DNA of 64,000 nt. Source: Arthrobotrys musiformis (Eukaryota; Ascomycota; Orbiliomycetes; Orbiliales; Orbiliaceae). Position numbers and translations under genes: made by a program. Below the pieces are notes generated by a model. It saw only the letters and a program-made list of their open reading frames with translations, made no database searches and was not told the origin of the DNA. Each line of letters starts with the position of its first letter. Positions within the stretch are counted from its first letter, which is position 1. Shown here piece by piece: positions 48,041-61,064 of this stretch. The stretch covers positions 4,650,001 through 4,714,000 of the forward strand of contig JAVHJL010000003.1 in NCBI GenBank assembly GCA_036971715.1. Reading direction: 5' to 3'.

Positions 48041-51000
48041 AAGTGCACCCTAATTAATTAATTAATTCACAATCAGGTGCGTGCGGTGCAAGTTACAGAG
48101 GGGCCCATCGGCCTTGATCTCTTACTAGTACTATATATATACACTGATGCGCATGCTACTTTCAAGCTTTGTGACAAGCCTGAGGGAAGAACTATAATGA
48201 TACACTCCGTGTAGCAAATTCGCAGGTACTCTGAGGCTCTCCGACTTCTGGGTACAGGGCCAGGCTCTACAGCTCTACCAACTAGCCGAATATCCTAGAC
48301 ATCCATGGATCATTTCAGCAGCGTTTTGCAGCACATGTATCTTTAATTAACATATATAACTGAGCTTAATATAGTTTCTGTGCGGCGATATCATGACAAT
48401 GCCGCCCGATCTTTGAGTTAAGGGGGTTAGGGGAAGTCAACCAATCCAGTGGAGCTGTGACAAGAGGTCTAAGTCGAAAGGTCGATAGGTTTTTTTTCTG
48501 ATGCAAGTAAAGGAACCCGTCGTTATCCAAAAATTGGTACGACCGAAAACTTCCGAGTAGCAGTTATAATTAGCGATAAGTGCTCGCGCGTTTCTATACC
48601 AAAGACGGAATTATTTGACGGACACTTTACCACTATTAATTATTATACTTGGAGATGTTTCACCCGTTTTTAGAGCCTTGTACTAATACACAATATGCCG
48701 GTATACTCAGTCCACCACATCACATAGATACTTACCCGGATTATAAAATTAATACTGATCCAGCATACGTATACGTCTAGGGAGTGTAGTGCGCCTGCGC
48801 ATGCGTAAGCATATATAGTATAGTACTACAGTACTGAAGGAAGCCGTAGGGCTATATGGTGAGCCTAGCGAAGAAAAGTACCTAGGATTACAATGCATAA
48901 CTATAGCCTCGAAACGCGGCAGGGCAATTTCGGATTCCCGCTAGTCAGAAAGCGCATAGGATGCGACATCATAGTCAGTAAAGTGTTTTATTTTTTGCCA
49001 TATTTTCTTTCTTTTGCTTCTCGCTCAAAAGATTAGCAACCGTAGCAGGATTAAGTTTACAAGGTAGCCCGGGGATGTACATCCCCACTATAAATTTTAC
49101 ATAAAGGAGGCTTGAAGAAGTCTAGAACTTATGGACATGCATTTTTCTTCTCGATCGGACCGCAAAGCCTATTGCATTTGACCATTTATCTTGAATCAAA
49201 GTCGCACCGGGCCTACCCATACCTAAATTTGCAAAGTGCTCAGATTGACAAATGAATAGCTAGTTGAACAATCCAGTCCCAAGTATAACTCTATATCTTT
49301 CCTCAGTATACTCGATATCCTCGTCTGAGACTCTAGGAATGCTTGTGCGTATATGTCTACAGTTCTAATACATTAATCAACGACGACAAAATTAGGGTAG
49401 AGCGTGCTGCACGCGAGGTCGGAGAAATCATCAATAAACGATAAAATTCGTTGTATTGGCTAGGAGTCCCACAATGCAACTTTTGCGATACAACTGCCTA
49501 CTTTGGTTATTTGAGCTCTCTTAGAGTTATGCGATGTGTGGTGAGCCCTGGACCCCCTCGTATTCGTATGCGTACTACCGGCAGTTGTGAGTGGTATCGT
49601 TGACCTGGAGTTGATTGTTCGCAACGGGGCTTCTTCAATCTAGTTTGTTACAACGTTGATGACGAACAATATAATAAATTTCTGTTTCAAGGCTTCACCA
49701 AACTTTATACGGGTATACGTGTAGTGTGCTAGGGACATCTCGACATCTGAAATTCGTCTTGCCTCTGCGTGCTACATATGCATGGTGCAACTGTTGCAGG
49801 CGGCAATTGAGTTGTGAAGAACTGTCGGTGCCCTCGGCGAGGACTATTAGCTTACAGGTAGATACGAAACAGAATAGGCCTAGTTCATGTTTTCATGTAT
49901 GTGCTTGATAATTCTGCGCACCCAAGGAATTCTAATAACGGGACTCATGTAAATTCTAACGTTGCTTTGGGATCCGCGGGAGACGGAAGCTTTATCGTGG
50001 ATATTGCAAGGGTGGGCTATTTCGCCTGGTCGGTATTTTCCGCTATTAGGTATCCACCGAGGATTATAGCCTTTTACAAAGGGCAATTCACGAGGTAAAT
50101 TTATAGAGGGATAAATGAAGCTCTTGAGCCATGGGCCCATGAGCTTGATCCAAAAATATGCTACCAATATTTATGAGGGAACTTTTGGTGGAATCCGGAA
50201 TGTCGATTACACTGCACTGGTTAGCCGATTGAATACGACGCTTTTATACAAGCGCATATACTACGGAGTTCTCAAACCGAATCTTGGCGAGAATCGACCT
50301 TAAGTTTATAAATGACCTTTCTAGGAAGCTACTTGATTAGAATTTATAACTAATTATGATCAGTGTGTAAACCGCCTAGAGGGGGGCACTGGTTTTTACT
50401 CTAGAAGCGTAGGCTTAGCATTCGTAATTGGCCTAGCTAAAACTAATGGCCTGGTACTAAAATACAGCGCCATGGCCATGGCAATCTCTAATTTTGTAAT
50501 TTTGCGAGAGGAAAATTGAAGCGCCAGCTGCATTGACCAGCGCAACCTAAGGGTTATGTTTCGATGCGGACAGCAAGAAGAGATCGGGGCCCGTGTGCTA
50601 CCTCTAAAACCATGCTTGTATAACCGACTGACCTTGGGGGTGGGAATTTTAGAATCCTATGCATGCATATGATTGTTTCGAAACATGCATCGACTCATAG
50701 CCAATCACCCCGTACGATAATGTACTACCTTGGGGGTCGGTTATGCGGAGAAGCATTCATTTCAGTTCCTGTCCCCGAGGTTCTGCGAAGCACAAAATCT
50801 TGTCGAAGCAATCTATGCAGTCATTTGCCAAATCCTTGCTGCCTTGTGGTATATATCAACGAAACGTACTAGAACTTAGATGATCCGTGGGCCCATTAAT
50901 GATCGTTGAACAACCATCAAAGGAAGTATTTTTTAAATTTTTCAAGAATCATTTGTTCCTTACAGCTGCGCAGTTTAGTTGGCAACCTACTATAATATAT

Positions 51001-52866
51001 TTAGCTATGGCTGATTAATCCAAAGGCTTTTGGAACAAACTTGGGAACGATCCCCCTGCTTTGTTCAGATCAACTCATCCCGGCTGCTATCTAGCAATCG
51101 AGCTGTCAAAATAGCACGAGCGGACATAGCCATGCAACGACGGGTCTCTTGACTAGTTTTAGCAGTTTCTGGAATGCCAGGTTACTCAACCATTCTCGCG
51201 GCTCCGTTTCCCTGTTCCGGACTAGCGCGAGTGCTAGCTTTTCATCCTAGCTATTGCATGTACGGCTCATATTGGTTGCGAGCAGTCGCTTCGGGCCATC
51301 CCACTTGCATCAAGATTGACTGGATTATGAGGCCACTTTCGTTTCACCCTCGGGTCTTTTAGATTTTGTGTTCACCTGTGGTCGTGGACTACGATGTACT
51401 CGAGGTGTAAACTGGCACAAGGAACCGAATATGAGTAGCGTCTACCGATTACCTGTCCACTAGTCTCCTCTATATTCCAAACAAAGAGACACGTGAGTTG
51501 CCACACGTCTTATATCTCTCGGCAGTTGTAAAAGTTTCAGATACGCGGAGAGCAAAACTTGAACAGGGCGGCATCAGGTTCTTGCCAGACTACGGGTAGG
51601 TAGGTCAGCTAGGATCAAGTCCTCCCCAACACTAGCTCGATAAAAAGAAGAAAAGAGAAAAGAAGAAGAAGAAAAAAGAAAAAAAGAGGGGTGAATTCAT
51701 GAAGGTTAAAAAAAATAAGGGAAAAAAGAAAAGAAAGAGAACGAAATGTCAAGTACCAAGGGGAGAAGAGAACGTCAAGAAAACACCAAGCGCCTCCAGC
51801 TTCGACATAGCCGTCCCCAAGGATTCTTCTATAGGCTTGCAGATTCCAGCGTCAGGATATACAACCTATATCGTGTTTAATGTAGTATTGTCGCATCCGT
51901 CTTTACGCAGGATTCAGATATCTATAGAGATCAGCACACGTGCACACGAAGCAAAAATTTGCCTTTGGAAGATTTGGGGTAGTAATGTTCCGCTGTATGC
52001 ACGATCTCAAGACAAAACTTAGTTTTGTGTCAGTACATGCAATATATACAATGCATGTCGACATATGTCTCCTCCTGGAAACCTGCAAGTTAATATAACT
52101 TGGGGGATAAGGGAGGTTGACCTTCGGACGCCACCGCCACGCACCGCCACTCGCGTGGCGCTCATTTGTACCAAGATGAACACCTTTCCCAACATATATA
52201 ATCGTAGCTTCGGAATTCACCGCTCGGACATTCAAGTATTGGGCTGGCTGCATAGTTGTTGTTCGTCTACCTGCAAAGGTTCAGAAATGTAATTATCGAT
52301 GCTAGAATTAGTTTTTCCAACCTTACCGGAGACTTTAAGTTAGCACACCGCGATCTGTTGAAGTGGCATGAGCCCCGACCGATCGCCCGCGCTTCGAATG
52401 TCCTCCGAACGCTTCTGCAGGGAATCTCGGAAAGACATGAGAAAGGGTGTTTTTGGCGACAACAGACCAGTCGGGTGATCGGCAAAGGCAACGCTTCGAC
52501 AATGCCCTTTTCGTTCTGTCGGCAACCTCGAGCAGAGTCTGGGGCTCAGAGAAAATATGCGCGCTAACCAAACATGATTAGCCAGGACTTAGCGATGAAG
52601 CATGATTGGATAATGAGCCTGAACATTGCTCTTTCAGGAAAGTCTTTGCCAAGACGTGTCTAGATCCCTCGATGATTATATACCCGGCAATATTGCTTGT
52701 GCGTACGATTGCGGCGGATCTATCACAAAGATTCGAGGATATCGAGTATGAGGTGAGGGTAGCGTGAGCACACTGCAGGTGGGCCCCGCTCAGTTCGAAA
52801 CATGATGGGCACCTTGAGTTGGCCTTACCTATCCGCATATGTGTAGGGAAGGGATCTTCAGAAAGA

Positions 52867-52873
52867 TATAAAA
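52867..52873 (+). promoter_or_regulatory. TATA box, LysM-tyrosinase gene
   Basis: TATAAAA in AAGATATAAAATCGGAGGG, 250 bases before the ATG at 53117. Confidence 0.5.
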
Positions 52874-53116
52874 TCGGAGGGCACCCTTCGACGTTCGTAG
52901 GAGATTTCCCAACCTTACTTCCTTGCTGACGGTCGTCGTCTACATTCGTTTCCTCAGTCATTCATTTTGCTTTTTGCTTTTTGCTTCCAGATGTTTCGTT
53001 GAAACATACACGCTCCTTCCCCTAACGATTAACGAATAACGATTACAACAGACGTTCATTGAATAAAGTGTTTGAATAAGAAGTACCTTACAGAGGTGCT
53101 TCGACGACTCGTTACG

Positions 53117-56100
53117 ATGACACGCACATCGTTCATCATGCAGACAGTGGTTTCGGCCCTGTCATTGAATGGCGTCGTTTATGCTATGGACAGTGAGGCC
53201 GACTGGGCTTTCGCGGCAAACAATTTGGCAAAGAGATCTATCCTGCTCCCGTCGCCGACTCAAAAGGGGATGCCCACGAATTGTGTAGAATGGAAATTTG
53301 TTGAGAAAACCGACACTTGCGATACCATTATAAACCAGTACAAAAGTATCAAATTGACAGAGGACAAATTTCTCGAGTATGTGACTACCGAAACTAGTTT
53401 GACCGACTAGCTGCATTTGTGTTCGGGGAGCTTGAAGCTGATGCATGATGGGAAACTCGCGGACAGGCTCAATCCAGCTCTTGAGGATGACTGTGAAAAA
53501 CTCAAACCCCTTTACTACGTTTGTGTCCAAACAGGAGCCGCACCAACTGCTGCGGCAACGGGGAAGTCTACAGCGACGGCGGCGGCGGCGGCGGCAAAGA
53601 CGACTGCAAAGGCTGTAACGACCAGCACTACGAAACCAGCAGCGGCAGCAGACGATGAAGTCGAGGAACGACACGCTGACAACCCTCCAGCGGTAAAACT
53701 TACCACTAAAAATCCAACGGCTCCTAAAAAACTTGAGGCGGAGGAGGAGGACCAATACCTAATTACTGGCGCCGGTGACACTACTCTTAAACCTAGATTC
53801 TGCGCCCCAAGAAGAAATATCGTCAATCTTCAAGCCGAACTCCCGGATACCTTCAACCTGCTCGTTCTTGCTTTGGATAAAATGATGAAAACACCCGATT
53901 CTGACGCTTTCAGCTATTTCCAAGTTTCTGGTAAGTCACGCCCGATGTGCCTTTCTCCACGGGCAGTGGTGTAAATTATAAAATAATGTCTATACTAATG
54001 GTACCCTATGTTGTTTCTAGGTATCCACGGGGCACCGTAAGTGACAACCCCAACCCTCCACTTCTTTTGCTTTGGAGTACTTTTCTTACAAGTCGTCTCC
54101 AACCAGGTTTATTTCTTGGCCAGTGGCGGGGCAAAAAGGCAACACCTCATTTGGCTATTGCACGCATAACTCTGTTATCGTATGTTGATGATGCAGGTAT
54201 TCCTCGTTTACATGCACCCTGTCTAATCATTATTCAAATCTACAGTTTGCTACATGGCACAGACCATACATCCTGGCTTTCGAGGTAAAACAACCAGCAT
54301 GGTGCGATTAAATTTGGTATAGTCACTGAAACAACAACTTCTTGGTATAACAGCAAGCCCTTTATCGACATGGCAGAGATATTTGCCGGAGACTTTTTAC
54401 CAAACCAGCGGTGCAACAAAAGTACATAGCTGCATTGCAGCAGCTTAGATGGCCGTATGTTTGTATTTGTATGAAGCCGCTAGCATATTTTTATTTATAC
54501 TAACTCGACACAACAGATACTGGGACTGGGCAGAGAGCACGGAGAAGAGTAAAATGCCGCCAGTTACTATGGAGAAAACAATTACCGTCATGGGCCCTGA
54601 CGGCCAGGGGGGCGAGAAGAAAACCACCATCGCCAATCCGTTTTACTCGTATGTTTTCAAGGGGAAAGAAGGTACAGTTTTTAGTAGATCGAAAGCAGTA
54701 TGTTCGAAGTTGGCCCTTCAAAATGAACGAATGAGATACATATATTAACTTCATAACAGTTTTCGGGCTTGAAGGCCACCGCACGGAGGCCGGCGATTTC
54801 TGGCAGCAGTGACAGTATTGATGAAGCGGCCGATAATGCTATGCAAAGCGGTTACCTTACGTAAGCTATGAGCGATACAAGCCACAATTTCTGAAGCTCC
54901 GGAAATGCTAATGAGCGGTGTATACATTAGGAGACGTAAACAGACATATAACACCTTAACCAGTGTCACGAGTTTCAACTACTTCTCCAATTCACTTGAG
55001 AAGCTTCACAACGACGTTCACATGCAAGTTGGTGGTAATGGTATCATGGGCCTCATTTCATTCGCGGCTTTCGATCCTATATTTTGGTAAGTAGCAGAAC
55101 GTCAGTTGCAACATATGTTATTCTCGCTGGCCTCACTAATTTAAACCTAGGCTTCATCATAACAACATCGACCGTATGCTTGCGATTTGGCAAGCCGCTA
55201 ACCCTGGAAGATATCTTACACCAGATACCGCAACTCCTTCATTCCAGCGAACTGTTGAAGATGGGGACAAAGATGACTTAAATACCCCTTTGTATCCCTG
55301 GAAACATCCCAATGGAAAGTTTTGGACGTCTGCCGATGTAAAGGATGTCCAAGATATTTGGAGCTCTGGATACGGGTACCCAGAAGTCCCCTGCTACCAC
55401 CAGGGCGATACAAATACATTGGACGACTTTGCTACGGAGGCGATCAACAAACTATATAGTGACGTTAACGCACCCAAAATCAAAGGACGTTCCGCTGTCC
55501 AGGCTGTTGCTGCAGGCCAGAATGTTACCGAATGGGATATTAACATTATCGTCGACCAAGCGGAGCTACCTGGAACCTTTTCGATCTATGTCTTCCTAGG
55601 AAACCCGCCAGCTGATCCTAAAAACTGGGACCTGTCTTCACAGAAGGTTAGCACCATGACTCTACTCGGTACCCCAGGCGTAGCCAAGATGAGCAAATTG
55701 GAGGGCATGACAATTCCCTTGGGACCACTTCTTGCAAAGAAAGGGGTTAAAGGCACGGATAAAGAGATCCAAGACTATTTAGCTAAATACCTGGTGTGGA
55801 CTTGTTTGAGTCTTAATGACGAGGTAGTTATAAGCCATCTTCCAAATTCGTTCGACGAGCTGCGCTGACGTATATATGCAGGGAACCACCCAACCACATG
55901 ACGTCAAAACTATGAAGTCCCTCAAGGTTGCTGTCACCAGTAGGAGTGTTGTCATGCCCACTGATATGAAGGCTAAGCCAATAATTGGAAAGGCTACAAT
56001 ACAGACAGCGGCAACAAAGGACAAAGCAAAGAGCGGTGGTGCCTCTACACTTTCTGAACTAACACATACAAAGCTCAAGAGCGGCGCTGAAGCCCACCTC

Positions 56101-56157
56101 CGTATTGGAATTCTTCCTGATATCCAGAACACTACCGTCACTGGCGGCAAGATTTAA
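53117..56157 (+). CDS. secreted LysM-tyrosinase fusion (type-3 copper monophenol/diphenol oxidase)
   Basis: Eleven exons: 53117-53376, 53467-53930, 54021-54036, 54107-54179, 54246-54284, 54354-54454, 54517-54697, 54760-54860, 54931-55086, 55151-55823, 55882-56157; 779 residues. All ten introns are 58-90 nt GT-AG and keep frame. Residues 1-23 look like a signal peptide. Residues 55-108 are a LysM module (NCVEWKFVEKTDTCDTI, FLELNPALEDDC, YYVCVQTG) with four cysteines. A linker rich in Ala, Thr and Lys follows. The tyrosinase domain has the CuA histidines His244 (GIHGAP), His267 (CTHNS) and His276 (WHRPY), with Cys265 placed for the Cys-His thioether. CuB has His438 and His442 (LHNDVH) and His467 (LHHNNIDR). 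It would oxidise phenols to quinones for melanin or cross-linking. An apparent stop in exon 1's frame lies inside intron 1. The least certain joins are exons 7-8. Confidence 0.88.
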
Positions 56158-56391
56158 GGGGGCAGCTAGGGTTATCCTTTACACAGTTCTTCGTACTTTG
56201 GAGGACCTTCAAGGAGTTTCACTTAAGATTCACCTGTCGTGGGCGTCATAATTTTCCCACAATCAAATCCGTGAATTAAATTTCTCATAGTTTGTGTATA
56301 TTGGAGTTTATAGAGAGATATTGACCGGTCTAGATAAGTAGCTGTATTTCTACCGGATGTACTTTTACTACAACAATTGCAACGTCTGATG

Positions 56392-56422
56392 TTGTTTCGT
56401 ACCCAGCCTACCCGGGGTGTAC
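56392..56422 (+). repeat. TCTCGTACCCAG motif copy
   Basis: TTTCGTACCCAG followed by CCTACCCGGGGTGTACC. One core mismatch; flank nearly identical to the copy at 8241. Confidence 0.5.
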
Positions 56423-57148
56423 CTCATCTCTGATGGTGGGATTTTTAAAACACAGTTTCCTTGAGGCCGAGCTCCCGTCCGAATATAAGACGATAATCGG
56501 TGAGTGCTAAGCTAATGTTCCATCGCATCCGTATTCCTTTATGAGATCAAATTAGGAAACTCACGACTAGACATTCTGGCCTCGCAACGCATTACTGTGT
56601 TGATCCCTCATCGGCTTTCCAAAGCGATTTCGGGTGCAACACTTCTAGCTTCTGTTAGCCCGCAGGTGCTCTGGAGTATGCTTACTCGGCCATGGTCTTA
56701 GGTGCGATGGTCGATGATGGCTCTCCCAAAAAGGGACTTCGTTATAGAGACCTAGAAGCTCTATAAAACTTTAAAAAAAGATGCACTTGTATCGGACACC
56801 TAAGGCGGAGCGTTGGGGCTATTAATGGATAGACGTTCCCTGCAAAGTGTCAAATAACCTAGACTAATGTTGTAATGTGCCAGAGAAACCATACTATTCT
56901 ACAGTTTTAGTATGAACTTCCGGAGAGCATCATTCATTCATTCATCGTTTATTACCAAAGGTCTTGGGATGATTTTATGTTTTGGATGTGCTAGGGTTAG
57001 TCTCGGTGCTCGGGTTACTCTGTTGGAGCTGGAACTGAGTCGAGATCTCGAGCGACATGCTCCGCGTTAACCATAAGAAGGTTAGGTCCGTGGAGAATAT
57101 TTATATCGGCTGCGCGCCTAATATATGGCGCCGCGACTAGAATTGATG

Positions 57149-57184
57149 GTTGGATTTGCTTTGGATTTGCTTTGGATTTGCGTT
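57149..57184 (+). repeat. 11-nt tandem repeat TTTGGATTTGC, three units
   Basis: Three near-perfect units; the first lacks a T and the last drifts into TTTGCGTTGCG. Confidence 0.8.
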
Positions 57185-57576
57185 GCGAATGTTGGAGTTT
57201 TGCTATGTTGCACAAGGGACTTCTAGGAACGCGTTCCACAGGCCAGGGCATGGGCATGTAAACAACCTCACACATCCGTTCGCAGTTGCTATTGAACCCC
57301 CCGCTCCTGGTGAGGGTGTGACAGCGCCCGACTCAACTTCTCACGAGCCCAGTTGAAAGTTTCCCACAGAAAAAGAAGCCCTGGTGGCGAGCCTGTCCCC
57401 GGGGTGAGAGGCAAGGGGTGAGCTGGTCTCATACCAGTGATCTATTTCTTTGACGGCAAAGACTGTGGAGCCTTACCGACACAAACAACTAGTCCCAACT
57501 AGTGTTCTTACCGTTTTTATACTCCAGACTACCAGACATAAAGTGACCTCCAGACTCCTAAACATACTCTACCAAC

Positions 57577-60500
57577 ATGTCCTCCTCTCGTCACCGACGG
57601 ACGCCGTCGACCTCAACTAAAGGAAAGCACAGGAGAATGTTTACAGGCCTTGCAGCACTCCCCCTCGAAACCTTACTTCATATCGCTGGGTACCTATCAA
57701 ACGATGACGTTACCACCTTCACTAGGGTCCTGCCTTGCATCAATACCCTCGTTGCCCGGAAATCGTTTCGAAGATGGCAGAAACTATTGGACGATTTCAA
57801 CTATCACCTCAATAGTACATTCGATGCTATTGATGATGACCGCCAGCAAAGCAAAAAGTTGTCTGGGCCGGTAAATGCGACAGCCTTATCAGCTGGAGCG
57901 AGCAAAGCAAACAACTTTGAGGACGTCTACTTACCTCAAACTTTGGCGCAAATGGGGTTAACGCTTAGAGACGGACAGGGCATTCAGCTGGATGACATTT
58001 TTCTATCGCTCCAAGAGTTGGGGAGCGGTAATGGAACAATGTTTTCTCCATTGGTGGATTGCCTAGATGCCGATGAAAGTTCAAGGGTACTCCGGTATGC
58101 TCTTGACGTGGTCCTACCTGTCAACTCTGTCAGATCATTGCTGCCACCCGCCATATCTACGTCCATTGATTCGCTTCAACCTACCGTCTCTGACTTCATC
58201 CTGTTAACCGGGTATTTGTTTTTTACAGAGTTACAACCTCAAGATCTGATGACGTTGCTCCCACGATACTCAAAACGCGGATACATAAACGAGCAAGCCC
58301 TCGCCGAATATCTATCATATCTTTTGTTATTCTTGAAAATTTTCAGAATAATTGGGGCTTGTGTACTAGATGTTATCCGATCGATCAAAAGCGAAACAGC
58401 GGATCGGGTTCAATGGAAGTTCGCTAATGGTTCTCCACTATCTGGCCACGCTCTCCAAATTCTGGAGCGGCGGATTGAGAGTTGGTTCGCTAATTTCTAC
58501 GAGACGCAAATATTTTCCCTCGCAGGCTCTAAAAAACCCACGCTAACAAGGGAGCAACAAATATTTGTGGATTATGATATTCAGAAAGGAGAGATATTTA
58601 AAGTTAGGGCCTATGCAGGGACCGGAAAAACCAAATGTCTGGTAGACTACGCGAGCAAACGGCCTCGAAAGAAAATCCTTTACGTGGCATATAACAAAAT
58701 GGCCAAGTTGGATGCGGACTTCAGATTCAAAGATTGCTACAATGTAGGTATACCCCTTGTCGCTAGCAATCGGAGTATCCTAACAAAATCGCGCCGCATA
58801 GGTAGATTGCAAGACGCTTCATAGCGTTGCATTCAATGCCCTCTCTGTCGTCAATCCGGTCGTAGATCTACAAGTCAAGGGGAAGGCCATCAGTGGATCA
58901 GAGAGAACATCTAGCCCGTCCTCACGCCGGGGCAAGTTTGCACGGATACAATCAGCGCCTACCGAAAACAGGTTCCTCCAGAACTGGGACATAGATGCGA
59001 TCGTACAAGCCTTGGGCTTGACTTTAGACGCTGTTGCGCCTGTTTTCACCACTAGCTACGAGTGGGAAGACGGGCTTTTAAACTGGATGAGCTATAAAAA
59101 TAGCAACAAATCAACTGTCGGTACTGCAGAGAATCAGAAGAACCCTGAAAGCTTGGCCAGAGTTATTACTACTGGTATCGATCGGTTTTGCAATTCAGGG
59201 GACCCCAAACCTACAATAGCCCACCTCTCCCTTGGGCAGTGCCGTACTAGGCTATGCAATCCCACGTTGGCTACAAATTGGCTCAAGATATTGTGGAGGA
59301 AAATCGTTTCTGGAGAATCACCGCAAATGACACACGATTGCTATCTCAAGATGTTTTCTCTAACGGCTGATCTGGCGGCTGATCATATTACCTTCGGCAA
59401 GTATGATATTGTAATGTTTGATGAGGCGCAGGATGCGAACCCCTGTATGGAAAATATCATTCTGAGGCAGAGGGGGGGTGCTGGTATCATAATTATTGGA
59501 GATCCATATCAAATGATCTATGGATTTCGGGGCGCCAAAAATGAGTGTTTCGATGACGAGAAGCTACCGCCCAGTCAGACTTTCCACCTTACGAAAAGCT
59601 TTCGGTTCGGGAAAGACATCGCCGACGTAGCAAATATCATCCTTAGCACGATGGGAGAAACCAAACTTGTCCGTGGAGGGAACGTGAATGCCCCATCGCC
59701 AGCAGTATTTTTACCTCCCGTCAAAGGCTGTAACGATACCGCGCCACCTAGTCAACATACTGTTATATTTCGTAGTAACACAGGTAAGGTACACCACTTT
59801 TGAATACATAATTCGTTTCAGGAGCTAACATATGGTAGAATTAATTAAATACTTCTTTTCATCATTCGCAAAAGCTCCAGACAAAACCATTTGTTTGAGG
59901 ACAAGCGCCGCGAACGCCTCCACGGCTGTTATCCCCCTTCTCAAGGCAGGATATTTCCTTTACAAAGGTCAAGCACAAAAACATCTTAGGTTGAGGGGGG
60001 TAACGTCATTCGAGGAAGCTAAAGCCTATGTTCGAAGGGAAGAAAGCTCCGAAAGTTCAGACTGTGACGAAGTCGATCTCCCCGCACTTGCCCTCATTGT
60101 GGGTATGGAAGAGTATTATCAGGCGGAAAAGGGCATTGGCGGTACTTCCTTTTTAGAAATGCTAGAATCTTCCGCGCGCCGCATCGTCGATGTTGAAAGG
60201 CTTGCAGATATTATTCTCACAAATGCGCATCAATCAAAGGGGCTAGAATGGGATGATGTCATCATTGCTGATGATTTTGTCAGCGGATTGGAGGACCGAC
60301 CCGGTCAAGCAAAACCAACGGAGTCAACAAACCTCCTCTATGTAGCCTGTACTAGAGCGCGAAGACGACTTCAACTTTCCCAGAGGCTTGCCTATTTTCT
60401 CATCCGCCGCCTTGGAACCTTTCGTTTCTTCATATCCCCTGAAGGAAGTTCCGTATGCCCATGCTGTCGAGGTAAAAATCCATTCAAATCATTTTTAGGT

Positions 60501-61064
60501 GATTATCTCGCTGCAGTGGGCTCTAGCCACGGGATAGATACCTCAAATTACCTGTCGACTATGCCATCGCCATGCATTGGCTACGAAGCCTTAACGCCTC
60601 GCCGAAATCCTTTTTCATCCAATGGTTGGATAGATCGCAGAAATAAGCCCGTTAATCCAGCCGAGATTCCCAAGTGTGTGAATTTACCCGAGATTGCCTG
60701 CGTCAATTGCATTCTAGCCTGGAGGTCTTTGACGAACAAAATGCACGGGGACCTTTTCAGATTTGCTGAAGGCATCAAAGACCGTCTCGGATTTGGAAAA
60801 CATCCTCACCATGGCGATTATTCTATCTTTTGGGCTGGGAGGTTCGCACCTAACATGACGAGCATGCTTCCACGACCGGGAAATAGGTCATTGAGGTCGG
60901 CTTACACCCGAGGCATGCGAATTGGGCTTCAGGCCCCGCTCAACGTTGGATCAATAGACGAGAGCCAAACTGCCTGGAGCGATTTTGTGTTTGGGAAAGC
61001 TAGAGACTCTGGCGCGGAGTATGACGACGATGACGTCGATGAGTTCATCAAGACCTTTGGATAA
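57577..61064 (+). CDS. fbh1: F-box DNA helicase (UvrD/Rep family, Fbh1-like)
   Basis: Three exons: 57577-58743, 58802-59783 and 59839-61064 (introns 58 and 55 nt), 1124 residues. An F-box-like segment at about 22-68 (LAALPLETLLHIAGYLSNDD) would bind Skp1. The SF1A helicase motifs are in order: QxxF (REQQIFVDYD), Walker A AGTGKT (347-352), TLHSVAFNAL, DEAQDANP (Walker B), GDPYQMIYGFRGA, LTKSFRFG, NAHQSKGLEWDDV and LLYVACTRAR. Fbh1 couples SCF ubiquitin ligation with a 3'-5' helicase that strips Rad51 to limit recombination at stalled forks. Near the C-terminus, CPCCRGKNPF and ACVNCILAW may form a zinc site. The second intron's acceptor is the TAG at 59836-59838, after branch point GCTAAC. The earlier CAG at 59821 would lead straight to a stop. 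No signal or membrane segment. Confidence 0.93.

Larger units (their letters stand above)
47354..53116. other. 5.8 kb gene-poor region
   Basis: AT-rich with short frames that lack domains. It holds one CACAAAGGAGGGG-type motif (48011-48040), an ATTA tandem near 48050-48067, and a GCGCATGCG-type palindromic phrase near 48793 that also occurs near 7165 and 24496. The right end is the tyrosinase promoter. Confidence 0.55.
56158..57576. other. intergenic region
   Basis: 3' flank of the tyrosinase and promoter of Fbh1. Contains one TCTCGTACCCAG motif copy (56392-56422) and a three-unit tandem repeat of TTTGGATTTGC (57149-57184). No supported gene. Confidence 0.55.

Noticed and set aside
52578..52961. 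127-codon minus-strand open frame
   Set aside because: Lies across the tyrosinase promoter and its TATA box; no domain recognised.
53377..53466. In-frame stop interrupting the LysM region, suggesting a pseudogene
   Set aside because: A 90-nt GT-AG intron removes it and restores FLELNPALEDDC, the conserved LysM end.
59784..59838. Apparent frameshift in the Fbh1 helicase
   Set aside because: Resolved by using the acceptor at 59838 after the GCTAAC branch site; the frame is then intact.
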